A stretch of DNA of 64,000 bases, from assembly GCF_914767665.1 (NCBI RefSeq), contig NC_059504.1, positions 47,647,720 through 47,711,719 on the forward strand, written 5' to 3'. The notes under the pieces are model-generated. The model was given only the letters and a program-made list of their open reading frames with translations. It ran no database searches and was not told where the DNA came from. This DNA is from Harmonia axyridis (Eukaryota > Arthropoda > Insecta > Coleoptera > Coccinellidae). How positions within the stretch are numbered: position 1 is the stretch's first letter; every line of letters begins with the position of its first letter. Shown here one piece after another: positions 56,421-64,000 of the stretch. Both the position numbers and the translations under genes were made by a program.

Positions 56421-57029
56421 TCACTTAGTACAGTCCTTCCCGCATGGAACGTACACGTGTCCCTAAAAAAAACTCGAATTCAACTCTCGATCAGTCGAAT
56501 CGAGTTTCCAGATTATTGGGTCAATCGAACGAATAGTTCCCAAGTCGTGCAGACTCACGTGTTGTGTGTGTGTATCGCAACAAACACAGAAACGACACGT
56601 CGATCCTCCATTGTTCCGAGGGCCGCGAGACAAAAGAAGGCCGGTTCGCAACGCTCGCCGATTGGTCGGAAAGCGACGGTATCGATTGCGACGCCGGTCG
56701 GGCGTCCGCTCGGACCCAATGAGCTAAAACAAGAGCGCGTCGCGGCGCGTCGATCTCAGAACCTACCGGGACGCCGGATGCGACGGACACTCGCGGGAGA
56801 GGGAGAGGAGGCTGATTTCATTACCTGGGGATGCTGGACGGGGTTTCCAAGGATACGTTTTTTTGGATCAATTTGTCGAATGGGGAAAATGTGGATGCTG
56901 GATTCGTTGCTCTCGCTTAAAGTCGACTTTTTCTGCTTGGAGCTGTAGAGGGTTTTCCAATGAGAGGTTTCCTTTTGATTTGGACGCTATCTGGGCAGCT
57001 GTCACTTTTGAAGCTGTCATCTTTTGACA
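56421..57029. promoter_or_regulatory. CpG-rich island, promoter candidate
   Basis: About 56440-56880 is strongly CpG-rich, with GATTGGTC and CCCAATGAG (CCAAT-type boxes) and two CACGTG(T) E-boxes near 56450 and 56548. A 197-codon plus frame crosses it but has no motif, and the opposite strand is open too, so I treat the frame as composition-driven. No adjacent gene could be identified. Confidence 0.35.
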
Positions 57030-57320
57030 TTTGACAAGTTAAAACCATGCCATTACTGAAAATGGAACGATACACGTTACAAAAATGTACTGAAATGGTT
57101 GAATTTCATTTAAAAAATGGTGAAAATTTTGTAGTCACCGTTCGCGAAACTAAAACACTTTGGATCGTCGTGAAGCATTTTCACTTCGGAGGAAACGTTA
57201 ATTTGGCCATTTGGGCCTCGGAAAATCCAATGATTGTTGAAAAGCCTCTCAATCCTCAAAATGCAACTGTTTGGTGCAAGTTTCGGATTGGTGATATGCA
57301 AGTGTTACGGTGAATGAATT
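57030..57320 (+). pseudogene. DD41D-related deletion remnant, another lineage
   Basis: The frame reads MERYTLQKCTEMVEFHLKNG, ENFVVTVRETK, then jumps to HFHFGGNVN, IWASENPMIVEKPLNPQNAT and VWCKF. The N-terminal start is fused almost directly to the segment after the first catalytic Asp. It resembles the deletion in copies A-I but in a different family. It ends after GDMQVLR. Non-functional. Confidence 0.6.
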
Positions 57321-57641
57321 GTGCTAATGATGAGAAATGTTGTAGGCAAGTTTTGATAAAATGCTTCAAATTATCAATTTATACGTTTAGTGTAAATTTC
57401 CTAAAGTCATCTTGATTAGTTCTCGAATAATTTACTATGATCTATAAGAAATTGTGTATTTCTCGAGCGCAATGCATGAAATCGGATAATAGAATTGGTT
57501 ATCTACTTTGTTCCATAATCTTGGAACACACCCCTCCGCTCCCCTGAATTTTTTTTTATAACTACGGCCTTGGTTTACTTTCATTTCGACATGCACCTTG
57601 AAAATGTTGAACGTTCTCGCGCATTCGCCATTTTGCATACA
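57321..57641. other. Intergenic sequence
   Basis: No gene is recognised. Confidence 0.4.
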
Positions 57642-58578
57642 ACGGGTGTTTTTCCGAGGTATATAACTTTAAGTTGGCATTACTGTTCAAGATGGCAACC
57701 GATTTAACAGATGTCAAGTGATTTATTCTCAGTTTGGTTTGGCAATTCATCATGAATAGACTCACGCCTAAACAACGCTTGTAAATAGTGCAATTTTATT
57801 TCGAAAATAATGGTTCTGTGCGGAATACGTATCGCACACTACGTCCATTTCATTTTGTTTAGCGATGAAGCGCACTTCTGGTTGAATGGCTACGTCAACA
57901 AACAAAACTGCCGCATTTGGAGTGAAGCTAATCCTCAATTGTATGTCGATACACCGTCACATCCAGAAAAACTGACTGTTTGGTGCGTTTTATGGGCTGG
58001 TGGAATCATTGGTCCGTACTTCTTCAAAAACGATGATGGCCAGAACGTTACAGTCAATGGTGATCGGTATAGAGCCATGATTACTAACTTTTTCATTCCT
58101 GAATTGAACAACCAAGATGTCCAGGAGCTGTGGTTCCAACAAGACGGCGCAACATGTCACACAGCTCGTGCCACAATCGATTTATTGAAAGACACGTTTG
58201 GTGACCGCCTAATTTCACGTTTTGGACCTGTAAATTGGCCTCCAAGATCTTGTGATTTAACACCGCTAAACTACTTTCCGTGGGGCTATGTAGAGTCATT
58301 GGTCTATGCGGATAAGCCACAAACCATTGACCTTTTGGAAGACAACATTCGCCGTGTTATTGCCGATATACGGCTACAAATGTTGGAAAAAATCATCGAA
58401 AATTGGACGTCCAGATTGGACTACATCCGAGCCAGCCGTGGCGGTCATATGCCAGAAATTATATTTGAAATATAATGCCACAATATTATCTTGCGGATGA
58501 ATAAAATTCATGTCAATCGAATAATCCATCGTTGTTTTATTGCCATTTAAAGTTCTATAGCTTTAAAAAAGCACCCTT
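57642..58578 (+). mobile_element. DD41D copy G
   Basis: Both ends are present: ACGGGTGTTTTTCC at the left after a decayed CA (57640-57641), and CACCCTT before TA (58579-58580). The N-terminal ATG frame has an early stop (CGCTTG-TAA). It has the family deletion. Confidence 0.88.
57810..58475 (+). pseudogene. DD41D transposase catalytic domain, 221 codons (copy G)
   Basis: Uninterrupted from MVLCGIRIAH to the stop, like copy E. FSDEAHF and FQQDGAT supply the first two Asp residues (19 and 112). The third, residue 154, is Asn (DLTPLNYFPWG) and the following Leu is Pro. The N-terminal DNA-binding domains are absent. So both long open copies in the window have lost the same catalytic residue by different substitutions, while more broken copies keep it. 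Confidence 0.85.
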
Positions 58579-58580
58579 TA

Positions 58581-59190
58581 AAATCGTATTCTGAAATCTA
58601 TAAGTAAGGTTTTCAAAACTGTCAAATGTCGTTAAGGCAACAAAAACTCACCGAGCAGCTCCGATGCCTATCCCAATATTCGGTTCAAAACCCAGGCGTA
58701 ATCGAAAACAAATCGTCAGGCACGATATCGACTAATTTCCGTAAACTGCTGCGTAATTGGAAACCCATCCCGTGGCTACGGCATTGTTCTCACCTTGACG
58801 AGATGTTCGCAAAAGAACAACGAGTACAACAACGTTGTTCATTAATAGTGTTTTCCGCATAATCGCCAGTCATAATCACAATAGTGCTCGTTGGGCCTGA
58901 GAGTGACACAAGCCATTGTCGACGTCTTTTGTCTCCTACGTCCTCGCCAAGTATCGATTTCACAACAGGGAGGCCAGTCTGGAATATACAAATATTAATG
59001 TCCATTAAATTCTGTTAACCGTTATTAGGCCGGTGGTTGTAATCGTATATACATATATAGGTATATCTATCTGCGATTTGATTTGATTCGGGAAAGCTGG
59101 CTTGGCTGACATCGATTTCATTATAATTTATCGATTTGATGAGACCTATAATGACGGTTAGATTCAATATTTATTTGAGTATCGGTTGTA
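58581..59190. other. Intergenic, moderately GC-rich
   Basis: 58620-59000 is GC-richer, with motif-free frames on both strands. No gene is supported. Confidence 0.35.
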
Positions 59191-60120
59191 AAGGGTGTTT
59201 TTTTTTAGAGCTATAGAACTTTAAATTGCAATAAAACAACGATGGATTATTCGATTGACATGAATTTCATTTATCCGCAAGATAATCTTGTGGCATTACA
59301 ATTTAAATATGATTTCTGGCATATGACCGCCTCGGCTGGCTCGGATGTAGTCCAATTTTCGATGACTTTTTCCAACATTTGTGGCCGTATATCGGCAATA
59401 ACACGGCGAATGTTGTCTTCCAAATGGTCAAGGGTTTGTGGCTTATCCGCATAGACCAAAGACTTTACATAGCCCCACAGAAAGTAGTCTAGCGGTGTTA
59501 AATCACAAGATCTTGGAGGCCAATTCACAGGTCCAAAACGTGAAATTAGGCGGTCACCAAACGTGTCTTTCAATGAATCGATTGTGGCACGAGCTGTGTG
59601 ACATGTTGCGCCGTCTTGGTGGAACCACAGCTCCTGGACATCATGGTTGTTCAATTCAGGAATGAAAAAGTTAGTAATCATGGCTCTATACCGATCACCA
59701 TTGACTGTAACGTTCTGGCCAACATCGTTTTTGAAGAAGTACGGACCAATGATTCCACCAGCCCATAAAGCGCACCAAACAGTCAGTTTTTCTGGATGTA
59801 ACGGTGTTTCGACCTACACTTGAGGGTTAGCTTCACTCCAAATGCGGCAGTTTTGTTTGTTGACGTAGCCATTCAACTAGAAGTACGCTTCATCGATAAA
59901 CAAAATAAAATGGACGTAGTGCGCGATACGTATTCTGCACAGAACCATTATTTTCGAAATAAAATTGCACTATTTGCAAGCGTTGTTCAGGCGTGAGTCT
60001 ATTCATGATAAATCGCCAAACCAAACTGAGAATAAATCACTTGACAGCTGTTAAATCGGTCGCCATCTTGAACAGTATTGCCCAACTTAAACTTATATAC
60101 TTCGAAAAAAAAACACCCTG
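59191..60120 (-). mobile_element. DD41D copy H
   Basis: Starts AAGGGTGTTTTTTTTT after TA (59189-59190) and ends CACCCTG before a decayed CA (60121-60122). The minus frame 59271-59681 is open for 136 codons with FHQDGAT and DLTPLDYFLWG intact. Upstream the frame is broken. It has the family-wide deletion. Confidence 0.88.
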
Positions 60121-60333
60121 CATCCATTAAGTATACCCTCTAAAATTGTGCCTACTGGATTTCGGATTTCAAATGTTTCCTTTGCATAATACATACATCT
60201 TCAAAAGTCTTGGCCCCCTTGGTTTCTCAGAGATAAACAATCTATACGTGAAAAATGATTTAACGTCTGTGTGTTAATAAATTAAATTAATTTCACGGCA
60301 TTCAGACAATTTTTCGACTCTGGTAAAGGTACC

Positions 60334-60405
60334 TCCTCGAGCGGGTCTCGAACCCGCAACCTCCGAATAACTAGTTCGATGCTCAAACCACTAAGCCACC
60401 GAGGA
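60334..60405 (-). tRNA. tRNA-Thr(AGT)-like sequence
   Basis: 72 nt fold as a complete cloverleaf. The acceptor TCCTCGG pairs with TCGAGGA (7 bp, last pair G-T). The D arm is GCTT..GAGC, the anticodon stem TCGAA/TTCGG with loop CTAGTTA (anticodon AGT), and the T arm GCGGG-TTCGAGA-CCCGC. Both internal promoter boxes fit (TGGCTTAGTGG and GGTTCGAGACC). A T-A first pair is unusual for a genuine tRNA-Thr, so it may be a tRNA-derived repeat rather than a working gene. Confidence 0.6.
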
Positions 60406-60455
60406 AGCTGAAGATTCTGGGATTAGTGGTTCCTCATTGCGGAGAATCTTCAGCT

Positions 60456-60527
60456 TCCTCGGTTGCTTAGTGGTTTGAGCATCGAACTAGTTATTCGGAG
60501 GTTGCGGGTTCGAGTCCCGCTCGACGA
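60456..60527 (+). tRNA. tRNA-Thr(AGT)-like sequence, second copy
   Basis: Mirror copy of the one at 60334-60405. The acceptor has one mismatch (TCCTCGG against TCGACGA) and TG after the acceptor has become TT. The anticodon and T arms are unchanged (loop TTCGAGT). A and B boxes are intact. It is probably the decayed partner. Confidence 0.5.
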
Positions 60528-60593
60528 GGTACTTTTTCTAGAGATGAAAAATTGTCTGAATGCCGTGAAATTAATTTCATTTAAACAATCTAT

Positions 60594-62352
60594 GTTCTGG
60601 AACTGAGATGACTATTTTCTTCCATTTCATCTGCAATAAATTATATAGAAAATCGTTGTTTGTTACTCTTTGCTTTATGCGAAATGTTCTGCTTTCTTCT
60701 GAGAATTCAAAGTCGACTTTGTTATTTCAAATGTAAGACATTGGATTTTATTGTATATTCATATGTATTTTTCTATTCTACGTTTATTTTTTGGATCTGA
60801 ATGTTATAATATCCTTGAGGAAATGAGTTGGACAACCTCAGCTATTCACTTCTAAATTGAATCACGTTAGGGTATAAATGAATGAGTGAAAAGGATTATG
60901 TGATTAATAACGATAATTGTTATTAGACATTTGTGTTTCATGCTTATAAACGTGACCGTACAGCTAGCATTGTGTTGAACACGTGTTCATTTCGTCCTAT
61001 AGATTATTAAAGATAGAGGCTCGTAACCACCTGACTAAGATGATCAGATACGGACTTCCATTCACTTGTTAGAATTGTGACTCTGGAAGTCACCCTACCC
61101 AGAGATTCAAAAATATATTCGAAAAAGCTTCGTACTCAATTTACTCTAGGGTTTTCCTATAAGAGGTTTCATTTTGATCGAAATCAATGAATGCTTATTT
61201 CATTGGGTGAGGAAGAAATGCTATTAACAGTATTAACGAAGGAAAACGACATCTGCAAATGGCCGAATATACCATTAATTTTTAAATTATATTACAATGA
61301 AGATATCACAATAAATCGTTATCCGTTTTGAAATTATTTTAATTTTCCGCAAATTATATTTCATTTTCAGCATCTTATATTTTTGAAATGACACTTCATA
61401 AACATTCTTTGAATACATCCTGTATAATTTCAATATGATTTTCATTATTATTATTAATACTTTATTTGCTTTAATACATACACCTATGTTAAGCATCGTC
61501 AATGTACAAAAAAATATATAAAACAATGATGAAATAATTTGTAAAACTGATTTTTTTTTTCAGGTGGAGAATCGATTGGATGATTTATGGATGTGATGGC
61601 ATCTTCAAATATATATTAAAAAACTAAATAAATACGGTTTCCTAATAAATAGAAATTGTAGTTTCAATAAAGGCCTTCAGAAGTTTTATTGTAAGTTGAT
61701 TGTACAATTTTCTTCTTTCCCAGTTTTATTTCCCTAATAGCAAACTAATTCGATTCATTTAAATGTCCCATTCAAGTAATAATTGATTGAATCCGTCTGT
61801 TAAAAGAATTGGCATATGTCACTAATGTCCATTCTTCCTCCTTTTAGGATAATGTCCATATAGCTTGTCGAAATTGATGTTAAGTACACACCATCTATGT
61901 TTGCTCAACTATGACAGACACGTGCTACATTCGAAATTTCATGTCTTTTATTATGAACCCCATTTTTGTTTCATCAGGGATGATTTCCCATGCCCTTGAT
62001 AATATTATGAATAATCGGAATGACCCAAGCCGACGGGAAAATTTGGCATCATTGCATTGCTTGAAATAGTTTGCTCTACAGGAATGGGGAATATCACGCT
62101 ATATGCAGAATACTAAAGTGTACAAATGGGGTGAAGGGATGAATTAAAAATTAAAATATATTAAAGGAGAATAAAAATTTGGCCAAAAAAAATTATTATG
62201 ACTCAATTTCTGATGTAATCTGTCAATTTTCGTAACAGTCACACCAACTGCCAAGATACAATACAAAAGTCACTAGGATGTATAATCTGAATTATGCATT
62301 GAATTTCGACAATATTCCACAAAACTTGACTGAAGTAGAGAAAATATCGTCT
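60594..62352. other. AT-rich intergenic sequence
   Basis: No gene is recognised. A (TTA)n tract lies near 61444-61456. Confidence 0.4.
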
Positions 62353-62441
62353 AATACCGGTGCAGAAGGCACTTCCAACATTCATGCGTTCGAATTTCAC
62401 ATTCGTATTGGAATAGGAGCCCTTTCTGCAAATTGTTTTAA
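62353..62441. repeat. Hairpin MITE, diverged copy 3
   Basis: GGTGCAGAAGGC at the left is matched by the inverse in GAGCCCTTTCTGCA at the right, recalling 32188-32309. Confidence 0.4.
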
Positions 62442-62477
62442 AATATACTATTTTTATATAAAAAAAAACCTCTTATT

Positions 62478-62533
62478 GAAAAACACTGTATCAATATAGT
62501 GCTTTATAGCACTATATTGATACAGTGTTTTTC
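62478..62533. repeat. Perfect 26 bp hairpin
   Basis: GAAAAACACTGTATCAATAT (62478 on) runs 26 bp and is perfectly inverted after a 4 bp loop (TTAT), ending at 62533. It directly abuts the left end of DD41D copy I. Confidence 0.85.
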
Positions 62534-62803
62534 TGTTTTTTTTAGAGCTATAGAACTTTAAATTGCAAAAAAACAACGATGGATTATTCGATTGACATGA
62601 ATTTTATTTATCCGCAGGACAATCTTGTGGCATTACATTTTAAATATGATTTCTGGCATATGACCGCCACGGCTGGCTCGGATGTAGTCCAATTTAGACG
62701 TCCAATTTTCGATTACTTTTTCCTACATTTGTGGCCATATATCGGCAATATCACGGCGAATGTTGTCTTCCAAATGGTCAAGGGTTTGTGGCTTATCCGC
62801 ATA
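62534..62803 (-). mobile_element. DD41D copy I (partial)
   Basis: Starts at TGTTTTTTTTAGAGC with the first G's of the TIR lost. It follows the other minus-oriented copies to TTATCCGCATA (62803), where unrelated sequence leading into the non-LTR ORF1 begins. It was probably cut by that insertion. Confidence 0.8.
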
Positions 62804-62823
62804 TATATAGATCTATTGTCAAG

Positions 62824-63837
62824 ATGTCGGAAAGTGCGGATGTCGTGGCAGCCGAGCTAAATAAATTACGGAAAAATGAACTCGTAGATTTGATAATGAG
62901 TGCTACATTACCTGAATATGTGACAAATGGAATATTGATTAACTTCGTTGAAGAATTCAGGAAGAAAATTCAACTAAATGAAATTATAAATAAACAAGGA
63001 AAACAACAACAAGAAAATCCAAGAAGTGCAGAGAAAACTGATAATTTAATTTTGCAACTTAAATATTTACAAGAATTACTAGAAGAGACAAGAGATAAAA
63101 ACAACATCTTGAAACAAAATAATGGTTTATTACTGGAAAAAGTACAATATATGGAAGGAAAAAGTCAAAAATCAGCAAAAACGCAAGTAAACATTCAGAA
63201 AAAAGTATCACCAATTCTAATTCACAATGACAGAACTGAAAAAGCCCAAGAAAATGATAAAGAAACCTCTTCCTATGCTAAGGTTACTTCTGCTACTGTT
63301 CAGAAGATGGCAGCACCAGCAAACCTCAAATCGCCCAGACCACAGAACTCCGATGATATGTCATTCTTGGACGATAAACAAACAACAACAACGGGTTATG
63401 GAAAGGAAAACATTGCTAAAATCACAAAGCACCGAAATACAGGACGAAACCAAGAAGAGGATTTCGTGGAAGTCAATCGTGGTAGGAAAAGACGATTCAA
63501 AAACCCTGAAAAGAATATTGGAACTGGACAACAAAGTAAAGGATTTTCTGGACAAGAAAGGAAAGTTTGGCTATACATATACAGAGTAAACAGAAATACA
63601 ACTACCAATATGATCGAAGATTATATAATAACGAAAGAAGGATTTGATAAACAAACAATTATGGTAAAAGAAATTCCATCAGAAGAGAACAGCCTGAAGA
63701 GATTTGTCTTAACAGCTCCAATAGCTAAAAAAGACGAGATGTACAAACCAGAATTTTGGCCCTCAGGTGTTGGTATAAAAAGATTTAGTTTTTCCAAACA
63801 CAAAGAACTCACACAGCAAGGTGAGGATTTTTTATAA
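62824..63837 (+). CDS. Non-LTR retrotransposon ORF1 protein (337 aa)
   Basis: Intact ORF starting MSESADVVAAELNKLRKNEL. Upstream the frame is open into copy I, but the Met at 62824 fits best because everything before it is transposon-derived. Residues about 72-112 are heptad-rich (LILQLKYLQELLEETR) and probably form a coiled coil. The middle is Lys/Gln/Ser-rich and disordered. The last ~90 residues (KVWLYIYRVN, then EFWPSGVGIKRF at 310-321) resemble the RRM-like C-terminal domain of insect CR1/jockey-type ORF1 proteins. There is no CCHC knuckle. Its likely role is RNA binding in the retrotransposition particle. It ends GEDFL before TAA, with a slippery heptamer right before the stop. Confidence 0.7.
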   Translation: MSESADVVAAELNKLRKNELVDLIMSATLPEYVTNGILINFVEEFRKKIQLNEIINKQGKQQQENPRSAEKTDNLILQLKYLQELLEETRDKNNILKQNNGLLLEKVQYMEGKSQKSAKTQVNIQKKVSPILIHNDRTEKAQENDKETSSYAKVTSATVQKMAAPANLKSPRPQNSDDMSFLDDKQTTTTGYGKENIAKITKHRNTGRNQEEDFVEVNRGRKRRFKNPEKNIGTGQQSKGFSGQERKVWLYIYRVNRNTTTNMIEDYIITKEGFDKQTIMVKEIPSEENSLKRFVLTAPIAKKDEMYKPEFWPSGVGIKRFSFSKHKELTQQGEDFL

Positions 63838-64000
63838 CAAAAGAAACACAACTGTCAGAACTCCACACCCCAACCAAAAATACAAAGACTAACGATAAAA
63901 AAGTTGATAAGAAACAAAACTTAACATTGACACATCTAAATATCCAATCGTTATCAACATCCCTAAATGGACTGGAAATTTTTGTCAATGAAAATAAAAT
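63825..64000 (+). CDS. Non-LTR ORF2 (endonuclease/RT), 5' end only
   Basis: In the -1 frame relative to ORF1, open from about 63825 through the window end. It has no ATG in the visible part. The first recognisable piece, LTLTHLNIQSLSTSLNGLEI followed by FVNENK, matches the beginning of the APE-type endonuclease (h-N-I-Q-S-L). The preceding ~35 residues are Thr/Lys-rich. It probably continues as endonuclease and RT beyond the window. It could be expressed by -1 frameshifting from ORF1. Confidence 0.7.
63828..63834 (+). promoter_or_regulatory. Putative -1 frameshift slippery site TTTTTTA
   Basis: The ORF1 codons GAT TTT TTA TAA place T-TTT-TTA in the X-XXY-YYZ register, immediately before the TAA. 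A -1 slip gives TTT TTT ATA ACA and enters ORF2. No strong downstream stem was identified by eye; the sequence after it is A-rich. Confidence 0.45.

Larger units (their letters stand above)
60246..60581. mobile_element. tRNA-derived fold-back element with 12 bp target duplication
   Basis: TAAACAATCTAT occurs at 60234-60245 and again at 60582-60593, bracketing the element. Inverse arms of about 138 bp (60281-60418 and 60443-60580) are separated by 24 bp. Each arm contains one tRNA-like sequence, so the two face each other. A SINE-type head-to-head dimer or a fold-back insertion is inferred. Confidence 0.65.

Noticed and set aside
56355..56948. 197-codon open frame, the longest outside transposons
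   Set aside because: Crosses a CpG-rich island where CG content suppresses stop codons; overlapping opposite frames are also open; no motif.
62731..62823. Upstream extension of ORF1 by 31 codons
   Set aside because: The extra residues are antisense DD41D copy I; the Met at 62824 is the natural start.
1..64000. CRISPR arrays, bacterial operons, rRNA genes
   Set aside because: No regularly spaced direct repeats of CRISPR type, no ribosome-binding sites or gene packing, and no rRNA-like stretches; the window is clearly arthropod-type nuclear DNA.

Overview
This 64 kb window is AT-rich eukaryotic nuclear DNA. The transposon families point to an arthropod, most likely an insect and possibly a beetle. 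They include DD34D mariners, DD41D Tc1/mariner relatives, several non-LTR retrotransposons, a copia fragment and P-like THAP miniature elements. Genes are not densely packed and no operons are seen. I identified no complete host gene. The best host-exon candidate is an open, GC3-rich 141-codon stretch on the minus strand at 18161-18586.

Layout. 1-8300: an orphan terminal arm, a non-LTR tail split by DD41D copy A, a ~910 bp fold-back, and two degenerate DD34D mariners in opposite orientation (5397-6396 and 6896-7825). 8300-13500: duplicated unidentified segments, a copia fragment and a 1.9 kb fold-back. 13800-23000: a full-length but decayed mariner, an unidentified decayed reading frame at 15560-16130, P-like miniature elements, an 802 bp fold-back, the exon candidate and a second mariner interrupted by an insert. 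23000-31500: a 2.87 kb element with ~858 bp inverted arms and a broken transposase, a mariner scrap, a CR1/jockey-type RT remnant and tandem hairpin repeats. 31500-50100: DD41D copies B-D, two related non-LTR 3' tails, nested non-LTR insertions and another 802 bp fold-back. 50100-64000: CpG-rich islands, an RTE-like tail, DD41D copies E-I, a head-to-head pair of tRNA-like sequences, and at the right edge a non-LTR element with an intact ORF1 and the start of ORF2.

How the parts relate. The dominant feature is one DD41D family: nine copies, about 11% of the window. Every copy that spans the site carries the same internal deletion, so the family must have been mobilised by transposase made elsewhere. 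Many elements are nested, and for copy A an unoccupied paralogue of the target is present in the window. The right-edge non-LTR ORF1 ends in a canonical -1 slippery heptamer directly before its stop codon, with ORF2 in the -1 frame.

About ten GC/CpG-richer islands lie between the repeats and lack convincing ORFs. They may be promoters or conserved non-coding elements. This is inference.
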